Origin: CALITV01 sp964415795
GTDB lineage: Bacteria > UBP6 > UBA1177 > JAKLFG01
Reading direction: 5' to 3'
Assembly (NCBI GenBank): GCA_964415795.1
Contig: CAYQBN010000017.1
Span: 1-45,704 of the forward strand
Length of the DNA stretch: 45,704 nucleotides
Shown here: in pieces, positions 14,610 through 23,539 of the stretch
Layout: every line of letters begins with the position of its first letter
Numbering within the stretch: position 1 is the stretch's first letter
Translations under genes and position numbers: made by a program
Notes under the pieces: model-generated
What the model saw: the letters and a program-made list of their open reading frames with translations, nothing else
Told to the model about the DNA's origin: nothing
Database searches by the model: none

Positions 14610-15989
14610 TTAATAGACCACCGAACAGCCGCACCCCGATGGATCTTCTCCAACGAGCGTGTCGGTATCGCTGGCGGCGGTGTCTGTCACCGTCGTCTCG
14701 TCAGAGGTTTCGCCGGTGTCGGCGCCGATCTCTTCGTCGGGTTGCGTCGTCTCGTCAGTCGGCATCGTCGTATCGGGAACAGCGGTATCGGGAACCTCGG
14801 TGTCGGGCTCTTCGGTGAGGTTCTCGTTCGGATCGCCCCAGCGGAGGATCGCGTTAACGCTCGCCGCGGCCCAGCCGTGCTTCGAATCGAGGAAGTTCTG
14901 CGCCTTGATGCTCCACATGAACTGGACGCCGACATCGGTCGGAAGAAACATCTCCATCCACGTATCGCCGCCGTCGTAACTCACGAGCGAACAGGCCTTG
15001 AAGTCAGTGCACATGCCACCGAGCCAGATGTCGGTCCCGCCGATGACATTGACCCCGCCCGCCTGATAGCCGTTGAACTTCTTGCCGGTGTTCGCCTGCG
15101 GCTCGGCGAGTGTGAGCGTCGCGAATCCGTCGGTGGTGACACCCACATGCTTCGAAACCTCGCCTCCGCTGTAGGATTCGTCATCGGTGTAGAAGGCATA
15201 CCACTTCGTCACCGAGGTGTCGGCCAACGGCGCTATTGGATAGACCTTGAAGAAGGCATAGGGCAGGTTCTCTTTGATCGCGGTCCATGTCTCGCCGCCG
15301 TCATCGGTTATCCACACGCCGCCTTTGTCGAGGACTTGCGTTACCTGCTGGCCCGGGTTGTCGGGATCGTCGACCTCCTCGGTCGCGCCGCCTGCCGCCC
15401 ACCCGTGAAGCGCATCGGTGAACTCTATCTGATATATCTCGACCGCGGTGTCGTTCGTCACGGTGAAGGTCTCGAAGGTGTTTCCCCCATCCGAGGAGCG
15501 GAACACCCTGCCATCCCCCGAACCGACCCAGATGGTCGAACCGATGACCGCGAGCGCGCCGGTCACCGGCTCGGTGTCGGTGTCGAACATCTTGTGAACG
15601 ATCATGTTGTTGAGAAAAGCGTCGGTATGGATGAGGGCGGTGGAACTCGAGAAGCCCTGTATCTCCTGCCGTATCGCATAGACGGCGGTCGGCGAACCGT
15701 ACTTCGCCCCGAGGATGAAGGCGCCGCCCATGCCGGAGAACGAGGTGTAGCCGGGCGGACAGGGGTTCCACTGGTAGCCGTTCGTCATGACAGAGCAGAC
15801 GAGTTCGTCGTTCTGGCCGCTGTTCTTCTTGCCGAGAAGAAGCCCGGTCGTCCGCGAGCCGTTCTCGAGCAAATAGAAATCGGCGGTCGTCATCTCGCCC
15901 ATCTGCTGAACGACCCAGATCTCCTGCGCGGCAAGCATCCCCGAAAACAGAATGACCAGAAATCCGACCGTCGAGAGAACCTGTTTCAT
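14610..15989 (-). CDS. Exported BNR/YCF48-like propeller protein with Cys-containing C-terminal tail
   Basis: This 459-residue protein starts at the ATG at 15989 (GGGAGGA upstream) with a signal peptide ending GMLAAQ. BNR/Asp-box motifs (SSDGGNTFE, TDDGGETWT, SYDGGDTWM) recur with GWAAGG/GWAAA segments, typical of YCF48-like or sortilin-like beta-propellers. A tail of about 60 residues rich in Asp, Thr, Pro and Glu follows, and the protein ends GEDPSGCGCSVVY. The M64 peptidase (TGCSCALIF) and the collapsed ORF at 14426-14512 end in a similar way. It is likely displayed at the cell surface or secreted; ligand and enzymatic activity are unknown. Confidence 0.8.
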   Translation of the reverse strand: MKQVLSTVGFLVILFSGMLAAQEIWVVQQMGEMTTADFYLLENGSRTTGLLLGKKNSGQNDELVCSVMTNGYQWNPCPPGYTSFSGMGGAFILGAKYGSPTAVYAIRQEIQGFSSSTALIHTDAFLNNMIVHKMFDTDTEPVTGALAVIGSTIWVGSGDGRVFRSSDGGNTFETFTVTNDTAVEIYQIEFTDALHGWAAGGATEEVDDPDNPGQQVTQVLDKGGVWITDDGGETWTAIKENLPYAFFKVYPIAPLADTSVTKWYAFYTDDESYSGGEVSKHVGVTTDGFATLTLAEPQANTGKKFNGYQAGGVNVIGGTDIWLGGMCTDFKACSLVSYDGGDTWMEMFLPTDVGVQFMWSIKAQNFLDSKHGWAAASVNAILRWGDPNENLTEEPDTEVPDTAVPDTTMPTDETTQPDEEIGADTGETSDETTVTDTAASDTDTLVGEDPSGCGCSVVY

Positions 15990-16032
15990 CGTCATTCCTC
16001 CCTCGAAAAGAAAACAACGGCTGTCGTGCGCT

Positions 16033-16061
16033 ATCGTAGAACCAACGGCGCTTTCTGTCAA
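16033..16061 (-). promoter_or_regulatory. Sigma70-type promoter of the BNR-protein gene
   Basis: Minus strand: TTGACA (16056-16061), 17-bp spacer, TACGAT (16033-16038), about 40 nt before the ATG. Confidence 0.6.
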
Positions 16062-16068
16062 GCGACCC

Positions 16069-16743
16069 TCAGTCGGTCGGCGGACACCGCTTCTCGAGTT
16101 CGGCGATCTCTTTCTTCATCTCGGCAGAGGTGACGGCGTAGCGCGCCGCGATGTGGTCGAGCCGCATGCGGACGCCGGGACAGCGCCCTTTCTTGGCATA
16201 GAAGCGGGCCACCGCAAGATCGCGCGCCACGAGAAGTTCCTCGGCTTCAGCAAGTTTCCGGTTCGCCTCTTCGACGAACTTTCCCTGCGGATATTTGGCG
16301 AGGTAGTCGCGGTAAAGGGCGGCGGCGCGGTCAACGCTCTCGGAAAGGTCCTTCTCCTCGGACGGCGGGAGGAGCCAGAAGTCGCTCGGCCGCTGTTCGA
16401 AGGCGCAGTTGCCCATCTGGAAGGCTGCCCAGTCAGCGAGTTCATGCGAGGGACGCATCTGGAGGAAGAGTTTATAGACCTCGAAGGCGGCGGCGAACTC
16501 TTCGCGCCGGAAGTGGGTGTCGGCAAGCCCGATGCGGGCATAGGGTTCCCACTTGCTGTAACTGAAATCCGATATCACCTTGAGGAACTGGTTCTGCGCC
16601 TCTTCGTACTCCCCCTGTTCGAGATAGGCGACACCGGTGCGGTAGAGCCGCTCCGCCTCCGACTCGGTACCGGTGATCGTCGGTTCTGAGGCACACGCAG
16701 CAACCACGGCACACAGGCCGATGGCGACGAGCAGAACTTTCAT
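16069..16743 (-). CDS. bamD: Outer-membrane assembly lipoprotein BamD
   Basis: This 224-residue protein starts at the ATG at 16743 (GGAGG upstream). The signal peptide ends in the lipobox VAAC, so the mature Cys is acylated. The rest is TPR repeats with the BamD/YfiO features YRTGVAYLEQGEYEEAQNQF (near 30-50) and YPQGKFVEEANRKLAEA. BamD is the essential lipoprotein of the BAM complex that inserts beta-barrels. Its ATG overlaps the batE stop by 4 bp (ATGA), which ties it to the bat operon; this linkage is not the usual one. Confidence 0.9.
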   Translation of the reverse strand: MKVLLVAIGLCAVVAACASEPTITGTESEAERLYRTGVAYLEQGEYEEAQNQFLKVISDFSYSKWEPYARIGLADTHFRREEFAAAFEVYKLFLQMRPSHELADWAAFQMGNCAFEQRPSDFWLLPPSEEKDLSESVDRAAALYRDYLAKYPQGKFVEEANRKLAEAEELLVARDLAVARFYAKKGRCPGVRMRLDHIAARYAVTSAEMKKEIAELEKRCPPTD

Positions 16744-17447
16744 TCTATCCTCCGTGTAAGGTATCGTACATGCGGGGCGGCAACCCATCCTTCGACATTG
16801 TCTTGGAAACTCCGCACCTTCACCCAGCCCCCCGAAGCGCCGGCCACCACCGCGATCTCTCCTTCGCGCACCGCACCGACCGGGGAAAGCGCATCGTCAG
16901 GGCCACTGCGGAGCGTTTGTTGTGTAAGGACGACGACATACTGCTCACCCGTATGTTCCCGGTAACGACTTGCAAGAAGGAACGCCAGAAGGATGAGGAA
17001 CATGAAAAGCGGTACGAGCGCGAGCCGCCGCCGCCAATCAGGGCGAACGAGGTGCCACACGAGGACGATGATAAACAGATAGAGAGCGACGAAGAAGAGC
17101 ACGACGATCAGAGTGAACCCGCCGTGCCCGTTGGTGAGTCGCGCCGGAATGGTGACACCGAGATCGCCAGTGAGCAGATCAAGGTTGTTGCGCGCCTCGG
17201 TGAACTGCGGTGCTGCCTGCAGCGCCTGGAGATAGTGGAAAAGCGCTTCTCCGCGTTTTCCTTCCTTCTCGGCGACGACGCCGAGGTTGTAGTGAGAGAG
17301 CGGATCGAACGGACGCGCGGCGAGTTCCTGCTCGAGCAAGCCGCGGGCCTTTGCGTAGTCCCCCTGCGTATAGGCGTCGAACCAGTCGGCGGCATGAAGA
17401 GTGGCGCCGAGCATGAGAAGAAGCAGGACGATCACCTGACGCTTCAT
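16740..17447 (-). CDS. batE: BatE-like TPR and SH3-domain membrane protein
   Basis: This 235-residue protein starts at the ATG at 17447, whose G is the first base of the batD TGA-type overlap; the long upstream frame is a shadow of batD. A signal peptide (ends LHAA) is followed by TPR repeats (about residues 22-85, YNLGVVAEKEGKRGEALFHY), two membrane helices near 105-160 and a C-terminal bacterial SH3-like domain (about 170-230, RSGPDDALSPVGAVREGE, then WVKVRS). This is the layout of BatE in aerotolerance operons. It overlaps the bamD start by 4 bp. Confidence 0.85.
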   Translation of the reverse strand: MKRQVIVLLLLMLGATLHAADWFDAYTQGDYAKARGLLEQELAARPFDPLSHYNLGVVAEKEGKRGEALFHYLQALQAAPQFTEARNNLDLLTGDLGVTIPARLTNGHGGFTLIVVLFFVALYLFIIVLVWHLVRPDWRRRLALVPLFMFLILLAFLLASRYREHTGEQYVVVLTQQTLRSGPDDALSPVGAVREGEIAVVAGASGGWVKVRSFQDNVEGWVAAPHVRYLTRRIE

Positions 17448-19189
17448 CACACGCCTCCGATGAGCCGTATCATCTCGATCGCCCGGGTCTTGAGCGTCGG
17501 AAGGTCGCCGGTGCCGCCGTAGGCCGCCGCCTGAATGTCGCTCGCGAGTTCGAGGAACGCTTCGGCGCGTCCGGGAAGACTCTTCTCCAACTCGCTTTTC
17601 CGTATGCCGCGAATGCCGATGCCCGAAAGTGCTGTTACCGCATCGTAGTATGTGTTCAGCAATACCGAGGGATCTCCCGCCGCCGCAACGCGTTCCTCCC
17701 ACTGGCGGACGGCGAAGGCGCGCCGCGCCCGACGACCGATTATGAATGCACGGACAAGGAGTCCGAGGAGCGTAAGAACGAGGAGGGATACCGGGACCAA
17801 GAGAAGTATCCGGAACCATGACCGCGCGGTAAGCGGCGAAAGATCATGGACGACCACTCCCGCCGGCAGTTCGCGGAGGAGTTCATAGCGCACCTTTTTC
17901 CTTTTCTCGGCGGTACTCTGTTCTTCCGTCGCGACACCTCTCACCGTGACGGCAACCGGTTTCCCGGTAACGGCCTGCCACCCTTTCTCGCGGTCCCAGC
18001 AGTCGAAGGAAGGCGCCGGGATCGTCGCCGTCCCCTCGCTCTGCCCCTTCACCATGAACGAGAAGGTCTTCGTACCGCAGAGGCGTCCGTTCTCGACGCG
18101 CCGCTCTTCTTTCACATCGGGAGCAAATATCTTGATACCCGGCACATCGGGAAGGGATATCTCAAGATTCTGAAGGTTGCCGCACCCCTCGATCGTGTAG
18201 GTGATCGTATCGAGCGGCTTTTGTGCGTCGAGTGTAAGCGTCGTCTTTTTCTGTGTGAGCGTAAAGTCGCCCACGATGCCGGTCGGGTGTCGGGATCCGT
18301 CGGGAAGCGGTTCGAGCGGCAGATCGAGCGCGATGGAAGAAAGCGACCGCTTGCGCATGTCGAAGAATCCGCCGGTGACGATGTCAAGTATCATCTGCGT
18401 CGCGGCGAGACGCTCCGCCTTCGGCGACGGGACGAGGAGGTACTGCTTGAGGAGCGCATAGTCGTAGACGCTCCCGCCGATGTTCGTGCGACTGAAAGAG
18501 AGTTTCTTCGGCGATGCGATCTCGTCGCTCCATGCGTTCTCGAACGAGGGAAGACGGTAGAACGAGAGGTCGGAGATGAGGTTCTTCTGCGTGAAGAGGT
18601 AGTAACTCACAATGACCGGTTCGCCCCGATGGATCGGTTTTTCGGGCGAGACGACGACCCGCACGAAGAAGCGCTCGGTCTGCCGTTCCCATGCCGAAAG
18701 CGGGGCGAAGAGGCCGCTCTCGCCACCCCCCGAGGCCGCCCTATCCTCATCGGGCGCCGGCCCCGTCCCAGGAGACGAAGGCACCTGAGGCACCGGCACG
18801 GAGCCACTGCCCACGACAGTGATGCGCAGAATGTTGCTTTTCACCTCGCCGCCCCTCTTGAGCACCGCCACGGCGGGGCCGATGGTGTACACACCGGGTC
18901 GCGTCGGACGAAGAATGTAGGTATAGGTCTCCTCCTTCTGCGACGATATCCTGCCGTTGATGATGCTGATGGAGGAAGAGGAAGACTCGCCGCGGTGCTC
19001 TATCTCGAAACCGTCGAACGAGGGTTCGCGCACCTCGGTGATCGTCTCGCCGGAACCCTCGACCGCCGAGAGGGTGACCGTCACCATCTCACCGACGGCG
19101 GCGCTCATCCGGTCGGCGGCGAGCCTCACCTCGGCACCGGATAGTAAACCGGCGGCACCGAGCACGACTATGAACGCGAGCATCCTCAC
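17447..19189 (-). CDS. batD: BatD (oxygen tolerance protein)
   Basis: This 580-residue protein has a signal peptide (ends LLSGA), then Ig-like beta domains (from about residue 20 to 430) typical of BatD, with YTYILRPTRPGVYTIGPA near 90-107. A membrane helix near 470-495 (ILLLVPVSLLVLTLLGLLV) and a cytoplasmic helical tail follow. BatD belongs to a membrane complex with the von Willebrand proteins BatA and BatB; its biochemical role is not settled. It overlaps batC by 4 bp upstream and batE by 1 bp downstream. Confidence 0.92.
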   Translation of the reverse strand: MRMLAFIVVLGAAGLLSGAEVRLAADRMSAAVGEMVTVTLSAVEGSGETITEVREPSFDGFEIEHRGESSSSSISIINGRISSQKEETYTYILRPTRPGVYTIGPAVAVLKRGGEVKSNILRITVVGSGSVPVPQVPSSPGTGPAPDEDRAASGGGESGLFAPLSAWERQTERFFVRVVVSPEKPIHRGEPVIVSYYLFTQKNLISDLSFYRLPSFENAWSDEIASPKKLSFSRTNIGGSVYDYALLKQYLLVPSPKAERLAATQMILDIVTGGFFDMRKRSLSSIALDLPLEPLPDGSRHPTGIVGDFTLTQKKTTLTLDAQKPLDTITYTIEGCGNLQNLEISLPDVPGIKIFAPDVKEERRVENGRLCGTKTFSFMVKGQSEGTATIPAPSFDCWDREKGWQAVTGKPVAVTVRGVATEEQSTAEKRKKVRYELLRELPAGVVVHDLSPLTARSWFRILLLVPVSLLVLTLLGLLVRAFIIGRRARRAFAVRQWEERVAAAGDPSVLLNTYYDAVTALSGIGIRGIRKSELEKSLPGRAEAFLELASDIQAAAYGGTGDLPTLKTRAIEMIRLIGGV

Positions 19190-19947
19190 CAGATCTGACC
19201 TCCCTGCGGGTCTCCCTGCTTCTCTAACATGAAGGGAGTCACTTGTAAATCTTTGCGTTTTCGGAACGGGGCCAGCACCGCTGCCGCATCCTCGGGCTCC
19301 TTCTGCTCTTTCTCTTTGGGAGCGGCCTGTGCCGCCTGTTTCTGTTCCTCATCCCGCTGCTCTTCCTGCTTCTCCGGCTGTTGTTGCTGGGCTTTCTGCT
19401 GATCCTTTTCGTTCTGCTGCTGATCGTTCTGCTGATCGTTTTTCTGTTCTTCGTTCTTTTGCTCTTCCTGTTTCTGCTCTTCTTCTTTCTGCTTTTCCTG
19501 CTCTTTCTGCTGTTGTTCCTGCTGTTTCAGAAGGCGGCGCACGATCTCGAGATTCGCCGCGGTGTCGCGGTCGGGGTGCGCCCGGAGCGCCTGCTCGAAG
19601 AAACGGGCTGCATCGCCGTAGTTCTGCTGGGCCGCCGCCGCCGCGCCGAGACCGTCGTAGATGCGTGCCTTGAGTTCTGCGGAAGGATTCTTCGCAAGCC
19701 CCGACTCCCACGCTTTGCGCGCTCCGTCGAGATCGCCCTTTTTGAAGAGCGATGCGCCGAGGTTGTATGCCATTTCAGGCGACTCTTCACGCCGCTCGGC
19801 TCCTTTCTTGAAAGCCTCCCCTGCTTCCTCGTAGCGTTTCTCTTCGTACTTGGCAATGCCGTCGCGATTCTCGGGGACCTCGCGTTCGAACGGCGCGGCG
19901 CCGAGGAATATCGGCACCGTCAGCATCACCATTCCAATACGGATCAT
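19186..19947 (-). CDS. batC: BatC-like TPR protein with Gln/Glu/Lys-rich tail
   Basis: This 253-residue protein has a signal peptide or anchor at residues 1-17, then TPR repeats (about 28-135, AKYEEKRYEEAGEAFKKGAE and YNLGASLFKKGDLDGARKAW). A highly repetitive Gln/Glu/Lys segment follows (about 140-215), probably a coiled or disordered linker. The C-terminus returns to normal sequence (FRKRKDLQVTPFMLEKQGD). The TPR plus KEQ-rich tail is characteristic of BatC. Both ends overlap the neighbouring genes by 4 bp. Confidence 0.88.
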   Translation of the reverse strand: MIRIGMVMLTVPIFLGAAPFEREVPENRDGIAKYEEKRYEEAGEAFKKGAERREESPEMAYNLGASLFKKGDLDGARKAWESGLAKNPSAELKARIYDGLGAAAAAQQNYGDAARFFEQALRAHPDRDTAANLEIVRRLLKQQEQQQKEQEKQKEEEQKQEEQKNEEQKNDQQNDQQQNEKDQQKAQQQQPEKQEEQRDEEQKQAAQAAPKEKEQKEPEDAAAVLAPFRKRKDLQVTPFMLEKQGDPQGGQIW

Positions 19948-20921
19948 TGATTTTCCTCCTTCCTCCCCACTGGAAGGGCAAAGAACAGTACCAACAGGAC
20001 CAATCCCGCCGCAAGCGGCACTTGGAACTGCTCACGGTAGAGGAGCACCCGCCGTTCTTCCTGTCCCGTGCGGTTACGGAACTGGGCCACGAAGCGGGCA
20101 AGCGTCGAAGCGCGGTCTATCTCGACAGCGCCCAGCGCCTCTCGGCACTTGTCAAAGAAGTCACGATTGAGCTTCGAGATGACCGTTTCGCCGCGCTCGT
20201 CGGTGAGGTTGCGGCCGCCGAGGTTGATCGGCGCGCCCGCGGTCGTCCCGAGCGGCAGTATCGCGAGCGAGACCTTCGCCTTCGTGAGTGCCTCCTTCAC
20301 GCGGTCGAAGTCGAGCGTCGGATCCTCGCCGTCGGAGATGACGACAAGCAGTTTGTCGCTGTTCGGATCGCCGCTCGCGAGCGTTTCGAGCGAGAGACCG
20401 ATCGCCGCGCCGAGCGCCGTTCCCTGCCGCTCGATCATGCCCGGTGTGAGGTTGTTCGCGACGGCGAGCGCCGTTTGGTGGTCGCTCGTGAGCGGCAGTT
20501 GGAGGAAGGCAGATCCGGCGAACGGGACGATCGCGATGCGATCGCCGCCGAGTTCAGTGATAGCATCTATGAGCAAGCGCTTGCCCTTCTCGAAACGGGG
20601 ACCATCCTCATCCTCGGCAAGCATCGAAAGACTCACATCGAAGACCACGGCGATGTCTATGCCGCTCGCCGAGAGGTTGACCTCACCCGAACCCATCTGC
20701 GGCCGTGCCGCGGCAAAGGTGACAAGCGCAAGTGCCGTGACGAGGAGCACGCGCCGCGTCCAGAGCATCCGATCGCCGATCGGCGCCACCTCACTGCGGC
20801 GGGAAGGGGCGAACAGCGAGAGAAACTTTCCGCGCAAACGGCGCGCGACGGCGAAATAGACGATGAGCGCCGGCACCCAGAGGAAAAAGAGAAAAAGGAA
20901 CGACGGCGCCCCGAATCTCAT
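19944..20921 (-). CDS. batB: BatB, von Willebrand factor A membrane protein
   Basis: This 325-residue protein has two N-terminal membrane helices (about 5-25 and 55-75), a VWA domain (about 85-280) and a C-terminal helix (about 300-320, AAGLVLLVLFFALPV). The metal-dependent adhesion site begins DVSLS near residue 94, a full DxSxS. It is paired with BatA; the two VWA proteins are thought to form a membrane complex. It overlaps batA and batC by 4 bp each. Confidence 0.92.
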   Translation of the reverse strand: MRFGAPSFLFLFFLWVPALIVYFAVARRLRGKFLSLFAPSRRSEVAPIGDRMLWTRRVLLVTALALVTFAAARPQMGSGEVNLSASGIDIAVVFDVSLSMLAEDEDGPRFEKGKRLLIDAITELGGDRIAIVPFAGSAFLQLPLTSDHQTALAVANNLTPGMIERQGTALGAAIGLSLETLASGDPNSDKLLVVISDGEDPTLDFDRVKEALTKAKVSLAILPLGTTAGAPINLGGRNLTDERGETVISKLNRDFFDKCREALGAVEIDRASTLARFVAQFRNRTGQEERRVLLYREQFQVPLAAGLVLLVLFFALPVGRKEENQ

Positions 20922-21907
20922 CGCTCCACCTCCGGATAGAGCGGGAAGAGAAGCGCAAGGAGGCGTCCCACGAGCAGAGAGAGGAGCGCCGCAAGGATGA
21001 AGTACGGCGCGAACTCGTCGTAGAGTTTGTACTTCTGCGCGGGGAGCGGGCTCTTCTCGAGCGCATCTATCTCGGCGAAGGCGCGGCGCAGTTCCTCGGT
21101 CGAGATGGAACTGTAGAACTTCCCGCCGGTCGTATCAGCGATGTTCCGGAGAAGATCAGGATTCACCTTCATCGTAACCGTCTGGTAGGCGTCACGCCCA
21201 AAGATGTCCTTGCCAGCCGGGAAAGGAACCGGCTTGTTGGTGCCGATGAGTATCGTATAGACCTTGATGCCGAGATCCTTCGCCGCCTTTGCCGCCGCCT
21301 CGGGCGAGACATTGCCGCTGTTGTTGTCGCCGTCGGTGAGCAGGATGACAAGCCGCGACTTCGCCTTCGACTGCTCGAGCCGGGAAACGGCGAGCGCAAG
21401 GCCGTTGCCGATCGCAGTGCCATCCTCGATGACCCCCGTCTCAAGTTTGCGCAGGAGGTTCACGAACATCGTGTAGTCGCTCGTGAGCGGCACCTGCAGG
21501 AACGACTCACGGGCAAAAAAGACGAGCCCGAGCCGGTCGCTCGATCGGCTCTTCACGAATTGCTCGATGACCCCCTTCGCCGCTTCGATGCGGTTCTTCG
21601 GTTGGAAGTCGAGCGCCTCCATAGATCCGGATATGTCGAGCGCGATCATGATGTCCTTTCCCTCGACCGGCGGCGTGACGACCCGCTCGACGCTCACCGG
21701 CCGTGCGAGCGCCACCCCGAGGAGGATGACGGCGATGACATCGAAGAAACGGGCGATGCCCGCCCGCCCATCGGCACGTCGCCGAAGATGCAGATGGTCG
21801 GGGAAAAGAAGCGACGCCCTCCGATCGCGCAGAAGGCGCGTGACGATCCCCCACACCGCAAAGGCGAGCGGGATCGTTATGAGAAGCCACGGATGAACAA
21901 GGTGCAT
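20918..21907 (-). CDS. batA: BatA, von Willebrand factor A membrane protein
   Basis: This 329-residue protein has helices near residues 5-20 and 50-65, a VWA domain with MIDAS ALDISGSMEALD (near 85-95, DxSxS complete), and a C-terminal helix ending LLALLFPLY. I chose the ATG at 21907 (MHLVHPWLL) because BatA proteins normally begin with a short His-Pro-Trp segment. A GTG at 21925 is an in-frame alternative, and neither has a clear Shine-Dalgarno. It is the first of six overlapping genes batA-batB-batC-batD-batE-bamD. The MoxR ATPase and DUF58 genes that usually precede batA are not here; hutH is upstream. Confidence 0.92.
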   Translation of the reverse strand: MHLVHPWLLITIPLAFAVWGIVTRLLRDRRASLLFPDHLHLRRRADGRAGIARFFDVIAVILLGVALARPVSVERVVTPPVEGKDIMIALDISGSMEALDFQPKNRIEAAKGVIEQFVKSRSSDRLGLVFFARESFLQVPLTSDYTMFVNLLRKLETGVIEDGTAIGNGLALAVSRLEQSKAKSRLVILLTDGDNNSGNVSPEAAAKAAKDLGIKVYTILIGTNKPVPFPAGKDIFGRDAYQTVTMKVNPDLLRNIADTTGGKFYSSISTEELRRAFAEIDALEKSPLPAQKYKLYDEFAPYFILAALLSLLVGRLLALLFPLYPEVER

Positions 21908-21974
21908 CGTCGCGCTACTGGTCACTCGTTATCGCGCCGCTAGAAACAGGGAAGAAACCCGCGTTATTCCGCAT

Positions 21975-23498
21975 CTAGCCAAGACTGCCGACTTCCCGTT
22001 CGACCGCTTCGAGGATCGCTCCACTCCGCACCAGTTCCTGCATGGCGGTGTGATCGGGATAGAGCGGACGGTCTATCTCGAGGAACGCGACCTTTTCGCG
22101 GACGACCCTGCGCGCCGCGCTGACGCCGCGCCCCGTTCTAAACCCACGAATATCGAGCGCCTGCGCCGCCGCCATGAATTCGATGCCGAGCACGCCACAG
22201 CCGTTCTCAAGGATCTGGAGGTTTTTGAGCGCCGTGTTCATACCCATTGAAACGAAGTCCTCCTGATCGGCCGCCGCGGGGATGGACTGCGTCGCGGCGG
22301 GAGCAGCGAGGATACGCTGTTCGACGATGAGCGAATCGGCGGTGTACTGCGAGAGCATGAGCCCCGAGAACATGCCGGGATTCTTGGTGAGGAACGGCGG
22401 CAGACCGACCGAGAGCGCCGGGTTGTTGAGTCGGTTCATGCGCCGCTCCGAGAGTACCGAGACCATCGTTATCGCCTGTCCGACCATCTCCATCGGGAGC
22501 GCCACCGGCGTCCCTTGAAAGTTGGCACCCGAGAGGGCAAGTTTCTCCTCGGGAACGAAGATGGGGTTGTCGCCGACGCCGTTGAGTTCAATCTCGACCT
22601 GCGCGCGCGCCCAGCGAACGGCGTCGTGCGCCGCCCCGATGACCTGTGGGGTAGAGCGCATCGAGTAGGCGTCCTGCACCTTGGTCTTGACGGTTCCCGA
22701 AAGGAGATCGCTCCCCTCGAGGCACTTGCGGATCGCGGCGGCCGAGCGCATGGCTCCGGGGAAACCGCGCAGTTCGTGTATCTTTGGATGGTACGGTTTC
22801 ATGTTGGCAAGGAGCGCCTCAAGTGACATCGCCGCAGCGATCTCTGCCTGTTTGAGCCAGCGGTTGGCGTCGTAGAGGGTGAGGGCGCTGATGGCGGTGA
22901 GGAGGTTCGAGCCGTTGATCGCGGCGAGCCCATCGCGCGCCTTGAGACCCGGTATCGGAATGCCGGCCTTCTCGAACGCAACCTTCGCCGGCAGGAGTTC
23001 CCCTCGATAGTAGGCTTGTCCCTCGCCGAGGAGCGTGAGCGCTATCTGTGACATCGGCGCGAGGTCGCCGCAGGCGCCGACCGACCCTTTGCGGCACACA
23101 TAGGGCGTCACCCCCTTGTTCAGCATCTCAACAAAGGTGAGCGGTATCTCGGGACGGCATCCCGAATTGCCGTGAGCATGGACATTGATGCGGGCCGCCA
23201 TCGCGGCGCGAACATGCTCGATCGGCGCCGGGTCCCCGATGCCGGCCGAGTGGTTGTAGACGAGCCAGCGCTGGAACTGCTCGATCTGGTCGTCGGAGAG
23301 AACAATCTCCGAGAACTCGCCGATACCGGTGTTGACGCCATACATGATCTCGCGCTTCGCGATCTTCTCTTCGAGCATCGCGCGGCAGACCTTTATCCGT
23401 TCGATCGCCTTCGGGCACAGTTCGACCTTCTCGCCAAACCGCGCGATGGCGACCAGTTGTTCGATGGTGAGATGGCTTCCGTCGAGCACGATGGCCAT
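21975..23498 (-). CDS. hutH: MIO-type aromatic amino acid/histidine ammonia-lyase with Ala-Cys-Gly triad
   Basis: This 507-residue member of the histidine/phenylalanine ammonia-lyase family removes ammonia non-oxidatively from an amino acid. Catalytic residues fall at family positions: Tyr53 (MYGVNTGIG), His83 (YNHSAG), NGSNLL near 194, QDAYSMR near 276 and QEDFVSMG near 411. The MIO cofactor normally forms from Ala-Ser-Gly 142-144, but here the triad is Ala-Cys-Gly (KGSVGACGDLAP). Cys can replace this Ser and keep activity in the Pseudomonas enzyme. His83 favours histidine as substrate, but Asn82 and Phe in QEDF are not typical of HutH, and no other hut gene is nearby. The start has GAGAGGAG upstream. 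The family is certain; the substrate is not. Confidence 0.85.
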   Translation of the reverse strand: MAIVLDGSHLTIEQLVAIARFGEKVELCPKAIERIKVCRAMLEEKIAKREIMYGVNTGIGEFSEIVLSDDQIEQFQRWLVYNHSAGIGDPAPIEHVRAAMAARINVHAHGNSGCRPEIPLTFVEMLNKGVTPYVCRKGSVGACGDLAPMSQIALTLLGEGQAYYRGELLPAKVAFEKAGIPIPGLKARDGLAAINGSNLLTAISALTLYDANRWLKQAEIAAAMSLEALLANMKPYHPKIHELRGFPGAMRSAAAIRKCLEGSDLLSGTVKTKVQDAYSMRSTPQVIGAAHDAVRWARAQVEIELNGVGDNPIFVPEEKLALSGANFQGTPVALPMEMVGQAITMVSVLSERRMNRLNNPALSVGLPPFLTKNPGMFSGLMLSQYTADSLIVEQRILAAPAATQSIPAAADQEDFVSMGMNTALKNLQILENGCGVLGIEFMAAAQALDIRGFRTGRGVSAARRVVREKVAFLEIDRPLYPDHTAMQELVRSGAILEAVEREVGSLG

Positions 23499-23539
23499 GG
23501 GTGACTCCTCTCCGATGGTTATTCACGAACGACGGGGCG

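Noticed and set aside
19379..19540. Low-complexity Gln/Glu/Lys stretch in batC that could mark a repeat expansion or frameshift
   Set aside because: Such tails are normal for BatC, the codons vary, and the frame continues into ordinary sequence.
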